From Vibrio hannami (GTDB taxonomy: Bacteria; Pseudomonadota; Gammaproteobacteria; Enterobacterales; Vibrionaceae): 64,000 nt of DNA. The position numbers were made by a program, and so were the translations under genes. The notes below the pieces were generated by a model. The model saw only the letters and a list, made by a program, of their open reading frames with translations. It did no database searches and was not told the DNA's origin. Each line of letters opens with the position of its first letter. The first letter of the stretch is position 1. The DNA lies in NCBI RefSeq assembly GCF_029589055.1, contig NZ_JARQZP010000003.1:806001-870000 (forward strand), in the 5' to 3' direction. This document shows positions 46,276 through 55,998 of this stretch, in pieces.

Positions 46276-47058
46276 TTAAAACACTTCCTGGGTAAAAGTT
46301 AAGATACTTTCGTCGTTTACCAACTCATTTTTTAAGAACAAATCTTTTATATCGTTTACTTTCCACGATCCTGATTCAAACGCGGCGATATGTACCCTAT
46401 CTCCCTTCTCAACAAAATTAGCTTCACCCCAATCTGAATAGTTAGGTGCTCCCGTGTATAACACGATTTCCTCTGGATAATTTAGATCAACCAACGAGGG
46501 CAAGATTTCTTCATACATGCCATTACGTTCCTGATTGTTTACCCTATCGATAATCCAGCTAATCAAATCACCACAAAACACCTTAGTATCAGAACAATCA
46601 ACAAGTGGTGTTGCGCAATAGAGTTGTCCATCGCGCTCTATGTACGAGATCAGATTTAGATTTTTCCCATAGTTGTCCGGGATAAACTCATGCATATCCC
46701 ACCAGGTTTGATTAATTCCTTTGGATTTTTCACCCCATGCTTTACGTTCTGAAATCTTCAAAGAACCATCGAGTTTACGGATGGTAAAATCGTTTCCTAT
46801 AGTCATTTGTTTTGGAGTAAGCGATTCTAACTTGGCGTTTTTATAGTTCGCTTCAAACCGTATGACAAATTCTGGCTCAATATCTACATTGGTTCCCTCT
46901 AATGGATACAAGGCGACATTCCCCGAAGAGACGGTATCAGCATGAGACTGGTGGATGACAAAAATGCCATTAGGTAATGGGTGTTCTTCTACGTTTTCAG
47001 CACCACTCAAATGACCAAAGTAGTTGCCTATAATTCCAATATATGCGTTGTTTGACAT
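46276..47058 (-). CDS. Conserved hypothetical protein, DUF5718-like
   Basis: The 260-residue protein begins MSNNAYIGIIGNYFGHLSGA and contains 'IEPEFVIRFE' and 'ISERKAWGEKSKGI'. The pattern recalls DUF5718 proteins and, loosely, the FAH fold, but no catalytic motif can be assigned. There is no signal peptide. It lies 98 bp downstream of citG on the same strand and could be transcribed with the cit genes or alone. The function is unknown. Confidence 0.55.
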   Translation of the reverse strand: MSNNAYIGIIGNYFGHLSGAENVEEHPLPNGIFVIHQSHADTVSSGNVALYPLEGTNVDIEPEFVIRFEANYKNAKLESLTPKQMTIGNDFTIRKLDGSLKISERKAWGEKSKGINQTWWDMHEFIPDNYGKNLNLISYIERDGQLYCATPLVDCSDTKVFCGDLISWIIDRVNNQERNGMYEEILPSLVDLNYPEEIVLYTGAPNYSDWGEANFVEKGDRVHIAAFESGSWKVNDIKDLFLKNELVNDESILTFTQEVF

Positions 47059-47156
47059 TACTATCCTTGCTTAAAAATAATTTACTCGTTTGCATAAAAA
47101 AGTCCCCGAATACACAGGGAAACAACGAGAGTTGAAATGGAGATTTACTTTTTCAC

Positions 47157-48089
47157 CTATTTAGAACAGATATTCAGTTGCGCCAACAGCCATGTTGCAG
47201 CCAATAGATCGGCGCTACCTCCTGGGCTTAGATTCTTTTGAATTAACTCAATATCGAGTTGACCTAATTGAGTACCGTAATCAGACATGTTGGATTCAAA
47301 ACCGAGATACAACAGAGAAGCTGAATCCTGTACGTATTTCAGGCCTTCAATTCCACCACGATTGATTAGATTGGTATCGCAGTTATATGCCATCAATGAA
47401 AGCAAAGTTTTAGACATCGCTTGCTCTTCCGAATAGCCTTTGCTCATGCACTCTTCATATACGTGCAGTCCATGATTAAAAATCGTTGGATACCCGTCAG
47501 CCGCTTCTCCACGGATGCCGGTAAGACCATACTTCTGGTAGATTTTTTCTCCTGCTGTAATAGCCGTACTGCCAGCTTTGTCGAGGTCTGCGGATACCAG
47601 ATTCGAACAACACGCCTTAATAACTCTTTGTACCTGCTGCGCGTCAAACGATTCATTTCGCGCATAAAGCCAGCCAACTGCACCACAAATTAAGCCGAGT
47701 GTAAAAATCATCCCCTTATGGGTATTTACATCCTGAGTAGCTGAAAACATAGCGCACTCTGCCTCGATACCAACTTTTCGAAGTGGTAAAAGAAGGTCAT
47801 GAGCTTCAAGATCCTGCGCTTCGATACCTGCACGAACAAACCTTTTCATGTACGGACGCAACGCATCCGAACTAGCGATAAACGTGTTGATGTCCATATC
47901 GCGATGAGCGCCTGTTGATACACAATCTACGAGCCCCGGCTTAGGCGTTAGATGCGCTTCCAGCATCATTGCGTGATACGCCAGGTTACCAGCCAGCTCC
48001 GTAATGTTTAGCCTTAAGGATCCAGTTGCGGACGGCTCGTATATACAGCAATCGTCTAATAACCAACGAATCGAGTTACTTGCAATCAT
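47157..48089 (-). CDS. citG: Triphosphoribosyl-dephospho-CoA synthase
   Basis: CitG makes 2'-(5''-triphosphoribosyl)-3'-dephospho-CoA, the precursor of the citrate lyase prosthetic group, from ATP and dephospho-CoA. The 310-residue protein shows the family signature 'EAHLTPKPGLVDCVSTGAHRDM' (cited in part: LTPKPGLVDCVSTGAH) and the Asp/Gly-rich C-terminal helices. It overlaps citX by 14 nt, so translation is coupled. It is the last of the cit genes. Confidence 0.93.
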   Translation of the reverse strand: MIASNSIRWLLDDCCIYEPSATGSLRLNITELAGNLAYHAMMLEAHLTPKPGLVDCVSTGAHRDMDINTFIASSDALRPYMKRFVRAGIEAQDLEAHDLLLPLRKVGIEAECAMFSATQDVNTHKGMIFTLGLICGAVGWLYARNESFDAQQVQRVIKACCSNLVSADLDKAGSTAITAGEKIYQKYGLTGIRGEAADGYPTIFNHGLHVYEECMSKGYSEEQAMSKTLLSLMAYNCDTNLINRGGIEGLKYVQDSASLLYLGFESNMSDYGTQLGQLDIELIQKNLSPGGSADLLAATWLLAQLNICSK

Positions 48090-48597
48090 GTATCATCTCA
48101 CTCATTTTGTTCATTAATTCCGGTAGCTGATGCGCTCGGCTACGTGCGCATATCTTAGCCTCGTTGTCACAGATCAAACACTTACGTCTAGGGAGGTTAA
48201 AGTTGTCTCTTGAGACAGCGATTCCTTTTTCATCTAACACATCGATATCAAACAAGCGGCCTAAAGGGTGTTCATCTTCGATGCTCACCATGGCATGCTT
48301 TACTTCTTCAGCACTACTTAAACCGGCTGAGATAAGTAACTCAGATCCGGTATCCGAACAGTATTTTTCGATACTAACTACCGGTATATCCTGAATTCTG
48401 CAAACATCCAGTATCGCCTGATAGCCCTGGTCAAACGCAACATTAGAAATCTTGTTTCGTTTAACCTCCCCCATCATATTGATGGTGAAGCTGATTAACG
48501 GCAGCGAATAGGAATTAATCCATTCACGTTGGCGATTGGCTCGACGCTCTCTGTTCGCCAATACCTGTTCAAGCGTTACTTTAGGCCCTGAATACAA
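48076..48597 (-). CDS. citX: Apo-citrate lyase phosphoribosyl-dephospho-CoA transferase
   Basis: CitX transfers the prosthetic group precursor to Ser of CitD. The 173-residue protein has the nucleotidyltransferase-like motif GRLFDIDV (residues 113-120) with both acidic residues, and the C-terminal RRKCLICDNEAKIC with the paired Cys. It lies between citF (3-nt gap) and citG (overlap). A second CitX-like gene is at 59645 and lacks the first acidic residue. Confidence 0.94.
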   Translation of the reverse strand: MYSGPKVTLEQVLANRERRANRQREWINSYSLPLISFTINMMGEVKRNKISNVAFDQGYQAILDVCRIQDIPVVSIEKYCSDTGSELLISAGLSSAEEVKHAMVSIEDEHPLGRLFDIDVLDEKGIAVSRDNFNLPRRKCLICDNEAKICARSRAHQLPELMNKMSEMIHDCK

Positions 48598-48600
48598 TGT

Positions 48601-50133
48601 TTATTCCTTAACTTGTCTAATTACGTCGATAACTGACCCATCGCGGTAACGAACGTATCCAACAACGTTATCCAGATACTCAATTGGCTTCGGTTTACCT
48701 GTAAGCAGTTCTGCACGTTGTTGAAGCTCTTCTATAGAGAAGGTCTGGATACCAGAAGCTTCTAGTCGTTGCTTAACATCTTCTCTTGCGGGGTTCACCG
48801 CTACACCATGATCCGTTACCAGTACATCGATTTCTGTACCTGGTGTTACCACGTTCAGTACTGAGTTCACGACAGTTGGAATACGGCCACGTACCAGTGG
48901 AGCGACGACAATCGTGAGGTTAGCAGAAGCAGCAGTATCACTGTGACCACCCGAGGCGCCACGAATAACGCCATCTGACCCCGTAATCACATTGACGTTA
49001 AAATCAGTATCTATTTCCAAAGCACTCAGAACCACTACGTCCAGACGCTCTACCGAAGCCCCCTGAGACGAAGGGTTCGCATACTGGTTAGCCGAAATCT
49101 CAATATGGCCAGGGTTACGAGCTAAAGAGTCTGCAGCATCAGAATCGAACGACTGGACGTCCAATAGCTTTTTGATTAAGCCTTTCTCATGCATTGCGAC
49201 CATAGTGGATGTAATACCACCAAGGCCAAAGCTTGCAGTTATGTTTTTCTTTACCATCTTGTCTTCAAGAAAGCGGGTTACCGCCAGAGAAGCGCCACCA
49301 GAGCCGGTTTGCATGGTAAAGCCATCAAAGAAGTGACCAGATTGCTCGATAACATCCGCCGCTTTACGAGCAATAAGCAGCTCTCTTGGGTTGGTGGTCA
49401 TTCGCGTTGCATCACCACCTATCTTCGAAGGGTCACCTACTTCATCTACTTTCACAATCGCGTCTACATGATCCTGAGGAATCGATGCAGGGTTATTCGG
49501 ATATGCCACCAGTTCTTCGGTAAGAACAATAACCTTTTCGGCGTACTGTGCGTCTACTTTTGCGTAACCAAGAGAACCACAACGTGAGCGCCCTGTTGTC
49601 GCATTCGCATTACCAAACTCATCACATGTCGGAACACCAACAAAGGTAACGTCGATCTTAAGTTCACCTGTTTGCACGAGGTGAACACGTCCACCATGTG
49701 AGTGAATCTGTACAGGTTCTTCCATCAAACCACGCGAAATTTCTTCAGCCAGTTCACCACGGATACCTGATGTATAAATCTTATTTACAACACCATTTTT
49801 GATATGGCCGACAACCGGGGCATGAACAGCGGATAGGGAACTTGAAGCCAAAGTCAGGTTTTTAAAACCCATCTCGGCAATAACATCCATCACCATATTT
49901 ATTGTCTTATCGCCGCCTCGGAAAGAGTGGTGGAAAGAGATAGTCATACCATCCCTCAAGCCAACCGATTTAATCGCCTCTTCGAGAGTTTCATGCAGCT
50001 TGCGATTCAGACGACTTTCCTTTTCCAACATATGGCCCGTAACTTCATGAGCATGGCTAAACGGACGCATGTTCGCGTGCCCGTCAGCCGGTATCTGTAT
50101 TTCTCGGTTTAGTGCGTTTTTAATGCTTGTCAT
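48601..50133 (-). CDS. citF: Citrate lyase subunit alpha
   Basis: CitF is the citrate:acetyl-ACP transferase subunit of citrate lyase. The 510-residue length equals that of E. coli CitF. Motifs include 'GMTISFHHSFRGGDKT' near residue 60 and the CoA-transferase-like C-terminal half with a GGHSDTAASANL stretch. It is located 9 bp downstream of citE. All catalytic domains appear intact. Confidence 0.96.
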   Translation of the reverse strand: MTSIKNALNREIQIPADGHANMRPFSHAHEVTGHMLEKESRLNRKLHETLEEAIKSVGLRDGMTISFHHSFRGGDKTINMVMDVIAEMGFKNLTLASSSLSAVHAPVVGHIKNGVVNKIYTSGIRGELAEEISRGLMEEPVQIHSHGGRVHLVQTGELKIDVTFVGVPTCDEFGNANATTGRSRCGSLGYAKVDAQYAEKVIVLTEELVAYPNNPASIPQDHVDAIVKVDEVGDPSKIGGDATRMTTNPRELLIARKAADVIEQSGHFFDGFTMQTGSGGASLAVTRFLEDKMVKKNITASFGLGGITSTMVAMHEKGLIKKLLDVQSFDSDAADSLARNPGHIEISANQYANPSSQGASVERLDVVVLSALEIDTDFNVNVITGSDGVIRGASGGHSDTAASANLTIVVAPLVRGRIPTVVNSVLNVVTPGTEIDVLVTDHGVAVNPAREDVKQRLEASGIQTFSIEELQQRAELLTGKPKPIEYLDNVVGYVRYRDGSVIDVIRQVKE

Positions 50134-50142
50134 GGTGATGCC

Positions 50143-51018
50143 CTACTCTTTAATTCCTGATTCTGCGCGTTGTAATGTCCAGCGAGCCCTTTCGATAATA
50201 GGACCATCGACCATTTTTCCGTTGAGAGAAGCGACACCCGAACCCTGAGCCTCCGCTTCTTCTGCTGCTTCGATAACCGCTATGGCATGGTCAACTTCGG
50301 CTTGAGAAGGCGCAAATACGTTGTGAAGCATTTCGATCTGACGTGGGTTAATCAGTGACTTGCCATCAAAACCAAGAGACTTAATGTGCTCCGCCTCTTT
50401 TAGGAAACCTTGTTCGTTATTGGCATCAGAGTAAACTGTATCAAACGCCATAATCCCGGCCGCACGTGCCGCCTGAAGAATAGAACAGCGAGCAAACAGC
50501 AATTCCGTCCCTTCTGGTGTTCTTTGTGTACGCAGATCGCGCACGTAATCTTCAGCACCCAGAGCGATACCAATTAAGCGATCAGATGCTTTAGCTATCT
50601 CTACCGCGTTGTTAATACCCATTGCCGATTCGATCGCGGCTAACATACGAGTACTACCAGGCGTACGACCAAACTGCTCTTCTGCTTCAGAGATCAGGTT
50701 GTCCATATCGATTACGTCCTGAGCACTGTCGGTTTTTGCAAGTCGAACCGCTGTCACACCAGCCTTTACAACCGCACGAACATCTTCACGGCCAAAAGGT
50801 GTATCTAGTCCGTTAACACGCACTATGGTTTCGATGTCCTGATACAAGGGATGCTGCAGCGTGTTATAGACCAGCATACGAGCGGTATCTTTTTCACGAA
50901 GGGATACTGAGTCTTCAAGGTCGAACATGATGGCATCAGGCGTATATATGAAGGAGTTGCTTAACATTGCTGCATTTGAGCCCGGCACAAACAGCATACT
51001 TCTGCGTAATTTGCTCAT
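50143..51018 (-). CDS. citE: Citrate lyase subunit beta
   Basis: CitE is the citryl-ACP lyase subunit, which releases oxaloacetate. The 291-residue protein has the HpcH/HpaI-type TIM barrel beginning '[15 protein letters not shown]', with the metal-binding '[10 protein letters not shown]' and 'AIESAMG' motifs. ATG at 51018 overlaps the citD stop (TAATG), so this start is preferred over the one five codons upstream. Confidence 0.96.
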   Translation of the reverse strand: MSKLRRSMLFVPGSNAAMLSNSFIYTPDAIMFDLEDSVSLREKDTARMLVYNTLQHPLYQDIETIVRVNGLDTPFGREDVRAVVKAGVTAVRLAKTDSAQDVIDMDNLISEAEEQFGRTPGSTRMLAAIESAMGINNAVEIAKASDRLIGIALGAEDYVRDLRTQRTPEGTELLFARCSILQAARAAGIMAFDTVYSDANNEQGFLKEAEHIKSLGFDGKSLINPRQIEMLHNVFAPSQAEVDHAIAVIEAAEEAEAQGSGVASLNGKMVDGPIIERARWTLQRAESGIKE

Positions 51019-51311
51019 TATAGATTTCCCCAAACCATCTCTTCAGTCTTCGCTGCGCGCATAACAGCAGCCTGAACTCGTGCTCTGATAACACAATCGA
51101 GTGCGCCCTTGTCGTTTATGTTTACAGTAGCGGTCTGAACGCCCATCTCAGATAATGTTTCTGTTACTACCTTCTTGATTAAGTCATCAAACTGCTTTTC
51201 AACTGAACTTGTTATCTCAATGTCCAGGGAGTCATCCTCTGAAGGCCAGACTTCAACCAACAGGTCGCTAGACTCCAGTGTTCCAGCGTATGATCGCTGC
51301 TTTATTATCAT
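51018..51311 (-). CDS. citD: Citrate lyase acyl carrier protein (gamma)
   Basis: The 97-residue carrier protein bears the prosthetic group. The attachment motif AGTLESSD is present with Ser14, as in other CitD proteins. It is the first gene of the lyase operon. In most enterobacterial and Vibrio clusters citC (citrate lyase ligase) comes immediately before citD; here the preceding gene on this strand is citB after a terminator. Confidence 0.95.
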   Translation of the reverse strand: MIIKQRSYAGTLESSDLLVEVWPSEDDSLDIEITSSVEKQFDDLIKKVVTETLSEMGVQTATVNINDKGALDCVIRARVQAAVMRAAKTEEMVWGNL

Positions 51312-51511
51312 GTTCTTTCCTCGTGAATCTCAGTGGTATGTACATCAATAAATTGATTCGCGGCGGATGGGCAAGAAAATTACCAATTCGTCTAGAGGCT
51401 ATTTTCCGTATTGGCGGGTTGGAATTAGAGATTGCTATCAAGTTTCAACACAGGTTAAAAACCATTAATGAATTTAATGAACTTAAATAATTCAGCAAAG
51501 AAATTCGAAGA

Positions 51512-51540
51512 GAAAAAAGTGCCTAGGAAAAGGCACTTGA
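51512..51540 (-). terminator. Rho-independent terminator of citAB
   Basis: AAGTGCCT (51518-51525) and AGGCACTT (51531-51538) pair with a 5-nt loop; on the minus strand T6 follows. citD-G must therefore have their own promoter in 51312-51511. That spacer has direct TTAATGAA repeats (about 51465-51485) but no gene. Confidence 0.85.
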
Positions 51541-51576
51541 AAAGTATGTAAGCTTAATAAGGGAGAGTAAAAGTGA

Positions 51577-52269
51577 CTAGCTCGATTTCAGGTAAACACG
51601 CTCAGGGCGGCCGACTCGGCCATGTTCATTTTCGGCTTCTAAAAAACCGCTAGCCGCACAGTATTCCAGGTATCTACGTGCGGTTGTTTTGCTGATCCCG
51701 ACCCTGTCACCAAGGCTTTCGGCGGTAAACTTAATGCCGACATTTTCAATAAAGACCATTTTAATTTTATCCAGAGTCAGCTCGCCTATACCTTTAGGAA
51801 GTGTATTGGATGTTTTTTCTCTAGCCTGAATGTTGAATAGATCATCAACGTGACGCTGACTGATATTATCGTAGGCATTTAAGGCACTATGATATTTGAG
51901 GTAACGATTAAGCGTGTCTTTTAATCTGTCATAAGCAATGGGTTTTAAAATATAATCAAAACAACCACAATGCATCGCCTCTTTTACCGTATCCATTTCA
52001 CTAGCGGCAGTCACAAGGATAACGTCTGGTTTTTTGTCGTTTTTTTCAGAAACGATTTCACGAAGTAAATCAATCCCCTGCCCATCTGGTAGGTAGTTAT
52101 CCAAAATGACTAGCTGTGGCTTGTGAACTTTAATCATCGTTCTAGCCATATTCAAATCAGATGCTATACCTACAGGTTTAAAGCGGATCATCTGTCTTAA
52201 AAACTGAGCATGAAGTTCTGCAATCCCTACTTCATCCTCTACTATTACTACGTCTATCGATTCCATCAT
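51577..52269 (-). CDS. citB: CitB-type response regulator
   Basis: The 230-residue regulator has a receiver domain (acidic pair E11-D12, phospho-acceptor Asp57 in VILDNYLPDGQG, Lys in the LKPIAYDRL segment) and a C-terminal HTH (SKTTARRYLEYC). This matches the CitB/DcuR family, which activates citrate fermentation genes when phosphorylated. It overlaps the end of citA1 by 4 nt. It is the only response regulator beside two CitA-like sensors. Likely targets are citD-G and oadGAB. Confidence 0.93.
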   Translation of the reverse strand: MMESIDVVIVEDEVGIAELHAQFLRQMIRFKPVGIASDLNMARTMIKVHKPQLVILDNYLPDGQGIDLLREIVSEKNDKKPDVILVTAASEMDTVKEAMHCGCFDYILKPIAYDRLKDTLNRYLKYHSALNAYDNISQRHVDDLFNIQAREKTSNTLPKGIGELTLDKIKMVFIENVGIKFTAESLGDRVGISKTTARRYLEYCAASGFLEAENEHGRVGRPERVYLKSS

Positions 52270-53900
52270 TTGATACCGTTATTTGGAATAAAAATTGAAA
52301 AAATGGTTCCCTTTGGCTCTGCATCATCGACCATGATTACCCCATTTGCATTGTTAACATAGTGGTTAATCAAGTAGAGCCCTATCCCATGACCTTCACT
52401 CTCACTTTTACTTGTTACACCCCGGGTAAAGATTGAATCTGCTAACTCAGGATCTATACCGCATCCATTGTCTGCAACCTCAATGACGAGCTCTTTACCT
52501 GCGTCTGTGATTAAGAAGGATACAACCTTATTGCTGTCAGGATTTTTTAATGTGGCTTCAAAGGCATTGTCTAATAAATTGCCAATGACCGCAGATAATT
52601 CGTTAATATCTATATTGCTTGCTATATTTGTGATTCGACAAGTCGGATCAAACTCTAATTCAAGTCCTAATTCTCTTGAACGAGTGGACTTACCAATTAA
52701 CAATCCTGCGATTTGTTTATCATTAATTCTAGAGCTAACAAAATCTATTAACTGTTGTTTTCTATTATTTTCACGATTAATCAAAGAAAGTGCAGCATCA
52801 TATTCACCAATTTCAATCATACCTGAGATCATGGATAATTTATTTGCGTGCTCGTGCCTCAATACTCTCAAATTATCTGTGTACTGCCTAATTTGGGTTA
52901 GCTCAGCGGTAAGTGAGTTAATATCGTCTTTGCGCCTAAAGCTTACAACCCAACCAATGAGTTGATTGTTATCTATCATCGCTACTCTATTAGCAATATA
53001 TGTATTGCCATTAAACGATACAATTTCATCTTTGAGGTTCTGTTCAAAGGGGGCCTGGAATAAAAATCTAGTCGGACTGATATATTCCACAATGCTACGA
53101 TTCTTTAATTCTACTGCACTTTTATCTGTACCTATCATTGCCAGGGCTGTCTTGTTAACCGTGAGGATCTTTCCCTGTTTGTCGATGGCAATGACCCCCT
53201 CATATACAGACTTAAGTATCGATTTTTGCAAATAAAGAGCCAATGCTATTTCTGAAGGCTCCATGCCATTCATTCGGCTTTTGATGTGGCTGGAAAAGAA
53301 CCAGGCTCCTACAAGTGTCAAAAGCAAAACAATGATAACGTCATAAGCAAAAGGCTTCGCATAAAACAGTAGCCATTGATCAAAACGATTAAGTAAATAC
53401 CCGACTGATACCACGCCTATTATAGAACCATCAACGTCGACGATCGGTGTCTTCCCCCGCACACCATAACCAAGGCTTCCTTCACGGATTGAAATATAGG
53501 ATTCACCACGCTCAAGAGCACCCGCATTGTCGCCACCCTGCATTGGAAATCCAACTTTTTCCTTATCAGGATGCGCAAGGCGTATACCTTCAGTATCACC
53601 AACAACGATAAAACTAGCGTCAGATATTTTAAGCAAACGACCGATTAGTTTTTCTACTTCAGGTACGTTTCTTATCCTTACCTCAGCTATAAGTTCCGGA
53701 TCACTCGCTATTTCCTGAGCCTGTATCAATGCTCTGGTACCAACCTGGTCTTCCAGCGTATCAACTAGTGCAGAATGAAAGTTCGAGCCCATAAAACCAA
53801 GCTGCAACAACATTAGAGCAAAGATCAGCATAAAAACCTGTTTTCTAAATGAAAATCCGGTTTTAACTTTATCCATCAGCTGATTTGAAATGTCGCTCAT
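52266..53900 (-). CDS. citA: Citrate sensor histidine kinase CitA (canonical copy)
   Basis: The kinase has TM1 (about 15-36), a periplasmic PAS/Cache sensor domain with the citrate-binding pattern IRLAHP and GSLGYGVRGK, TM2 (about 170-192), a cytoplasmic PAS and the kinase core. The phospho-accepting His is in RHEHANKLS (codon 52854-52856), and NLLDNAFEAT, DNGCGI and GHGIGLYL form the ATP site. The start at 53900 is chosen because it makes the His residue 349, exactly matching the paralogue's numbering; GTG at 54008 and ATG at 53984 are in-frame alternatives. It overlaps citB by 4 nt. Confidence 0.93.
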   Translation of the reverse strand: MSDISNQLMDKVKTGFSFRKQVFMLIFALMLLQLGFMGSNFHSALVDTLEDQVGTRALIQAQEIASDPELIAEVRIRNVPEVEKLIGRLLKISDASFIVVGDTEGIRLAHPDKEKVGFPMQGGDNAGALERGESYISIREGSLGYGVRGKTPIVDVDGSIIGVVSVGYLLNRFDQWLLFYAKPFAYDVIIVLLLTLVGAWFFSSHIKSRMNGMEPSEIALALYLQKSILKSVYEGVIAIDKQGKILTVNKTALAMIGTDKSAVELKNRSIVEYISPTRFLFQAPFEQNLKDEIVSFNGNTYIANRVAMIDNNQLIGWVVSFRRKDDINSLTAELTQIRQYTDNLRVLRHEHANKLSMISGMIEIGEYDAALSLINRENNRKQQLIDFVSSRINDKQIAGLLIGKSTRSRELGLELEFDPTCRITNIASNIDINELSAVIGNLLDNAFEATLKNPDSNKVVSFLITDAGKELVIEVADNGCGIDPELADSIFTRGVTSKSESEGHGIGLYLINHYVNNANGVIMVDDAEPKGTIFSIFIPNNGIK

Positions 53901-54180
53901 ATCCTGGTTACCATCAACACTTATATTGTCCGTGCTATCCTTATATACCGACGTAATTATATTTTTATTTATATTTCTATTCATAAATATTTTTAAAAGG
54001 TGTGACACTGAAGATGATTTATTAAATTTTATTTTTTAGCAAATAACGAAATATATATTTTAAAAATATATCTAGAAGAATTAATCATGTTTTCAATTGC
54101 CTCAAATGCGTTAAATGGTTTTTATGATTTTAATTATTCTCAGAAAAAATTTTTTTCTAAAAACCGCACGAATGGAGTAT

Positions 54181-54203
54181 GGGGTGATTTGTTCACTCAC
54201 CCC
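54181..54203 (-). terminator. Hairpin between the two citA genes
   Basis: GGGGTGA (54181-54187) and TCACCCC (54197-54203) form a 7-bp stem just after the citA2 stop. T-rich sequence follows on the minus strand, but not directly. It is a weak terminator or an RNA-stability hairpin. Confidence 0.5.
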
Positions 54204-54212
54204 TATGGAGCG

Positions 54213-55844
54213 CTACTGTTGTTTCTTAGGAATAAAGATTGAGAATACTGTACCTTTTGGTCGAACTTCATCAACCATGATAACGCCCCCCACATTGTTC
54301 ACATACTTGTTGATCAGATATAAGCCAACACCGCTACCTTTTGCTTCGTCTTTGCTACTGACTCCTCGGGAAAACATGGTAGTAGCGATTTCAGGCTCGA
54401 TACCACACCCATTGTCTTTAACTTCTATCACTAGTTCCTGAGTCACGTCTGATATCAAGAACGACACGACCTTGCTGCTTTCAGGGTTTTTCAGTGTCGC
54501 TTCAAACGCATTATCAAGTAGATTCCCTATTACCGCCGACAACTCATTAGTATCTATCGATTCATGAAGAGCATCTAGCTGACAATTATCATCAAACTTT
54601 AAATCAAGCCCCATAACACGTGCACGAGCCGCTTTACCAATAAGTATTCCGGCTACCTGCTTACATTGGATTCGGGAGGTAATAAAATCAATGGTCTCTT
54701 GCTTACGGTATTTTTCATTGTAGATGAGTCCTAGGGCTGATGTGCTTTCTCCCATCTGGATAAGGCCTGCAATAGTAGAAATTTTGTTCTCGTACTCATC
54801 ACGCATGGCTCTTAAGTTGTCGGTGTATTGTCTTACCTGAGACAACTCTTCCGTCAGTGAACTTAATTCTTCTTTTTTACGGAAACTGATCACCCAGCCT
54901 GTTAGCCGCTCCTTGTCATAGATAGCGACCCTGTTGGCTACCATCATTTCACCATTTACTTTAATCAATTCATCTTTCAAATTTTCATCGTAAGGCGTAT
55001 GGAAAAAGAACTGGCCTTGATTGATATAATCAAGAATACCGTGATCTTTAAGTTGGCTCGGCTTTTTGTCTGTTCCCATTAGCTCAAGCGCCGTGAAATT
55101 TACCGTCAGGATCTTCCCTTGTTTATCAATAGCGACGATTCCCTCATACACAGAACGCAATATGGATTTTCGCATATTGTAGGCAAAGGCAATCTCTTCT
55201 GGCTCTTTCCCATTCATGTTTTTCTTTATGTGACTAGCGAACAGCCAGCCAACAACCAAAGTGATCAGCAATATGATGAAAAAATGAAGTACCAGTGGCT
55301 GAGCATATTCGATTATCCAGCCGTCAAATCGTTCTATCAGATAGCCAACTGAAACAACACCAATGATATTGCCGCTTGCATCCTTTACAGCTGTTTTACC
55401 CCGAATAGATACTCCCAGACTACCTTCATTTACTGAGATGTAAGATTCTCCGCGAACCAGAGCATCTTCATTATCTGACCCTTGCATAGGCAAACCTATT
55501 CGTTCTTTTACTGGGTGGGAAAGGCGTATACCCCGATCATCACCTACAACGATAAAACTTGAGTCGGAAACGCGACGACGACGCTCTATTAACTGCTCAA
55601 TCAGGCTAGAGTCTTTTTCGGCTACATACTTTATCAACTCTAGGTCACTGGCGATTTCTTTTGCCTGGACCAATGCTCGTAGCCCTACTTGATCTTCTAA
55701 TGTATGCATGGCAGCACTTCTCAGATTTACTGCGATAAATGCCAGTTGCAACCCCATCGAAACCAGAACAAAAATAAAAATTTTGTTTCTGAAGGAAACG
55801 CTACTCTGTATTTTTTCCAGTAACCGAAGTGAATTCTCTTTCAT
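54213..55844 (-). CDS. CitA-like sensor paralogue lacking the phospho-accepting histidine
   Basis: This 543-residue protein is clearly a paralogue of CitA, with the same order: TM1, periplasmic sensor (IRLSHP and GSLGVSIRGK, so the citrate-contact residues are kept), TM2, PAS, and an ATP-binding core with NLLDNAFEAT, DNGCGI and GSGVGLYL. In place of RHEHANK it has RDEYENK: codon 54798-54800 is GAT, so Asp349 replaces the His. It therefore cannot autophosphorylate at this site. The ATP site looks intact. It may pair with CitA as a sensor or act as a phosphatase. It lies between oadB (terminator) and citA1. Confidence 0.92.
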   Translation of the reverse strand: MKENSLRLLEKIQSSVSFRNKIFIFVLVSMGLQLAFIAVNLRSAAMHTLEDQVGLRALVQAKEIASDLELIKYVAEKDSSLIEQLIERRRRVSDSSFIVVGDDRGIRLSHPVKERIGLPMQGSDNEDALVRGESYISVNEGSLGVSIRGKTAVKDASGNIIGVVSVGYLIERFDGWIIEYAQPLVLHFFIILLITLVVGWLFASHIKKNMNGKEPEEIAFAYNMRKSILRSVYEGIVAIDKQGKILTVNFTALELMGTDKKPSQLKDHGILDYINQGQFFFHTPYDENLKDELIKVNGEMMVANRVAIYDKERLTGWVISFRKKEELSSLTEELSQVRQYTDNLRAMRDEYENKISTIAGLIQMGESTSALGLIYNEKYRKQETIDFITSRIQCKQVAGILIGKAARARVMGLDLKFDDNCQLDALHESIDTNELSAVIGNLLDNAFEATLKNPESSKVVSFLISDVTQELVIEVKDNGCGIEPEIATTMFSRGVSSKDEAKGSGVGLYLINKYVNNVGGVIMVDEVRPKGTVFSIFIPKKQQ

Positions 55845-55954
55845 ACTACTCCCGCCTATCTAATCGTTTTCATGTCCCTATGAATTTCAAGAACATAATC
55901 TTTTGTTTTTCTTAATTATTCAACTCTGTCTTTGCTAATATTCAGATACGACAA

Positions 55955-55976
55955 AAGGGAGAACACGTTCTCCCTT
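55955..55976 (-). terminator. Terminator after oadB
   Basis: AAGGGAGAA (55955-55963) and TTCTCCCTT (55968-55976) form a perfect 9-bp stem with a 4-nt loop and T-rich sequence after it on the minus strand. Confidence 0.9.
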
Positions 55977-55998
55977 GTTAACTACTTAATGGTTATGT

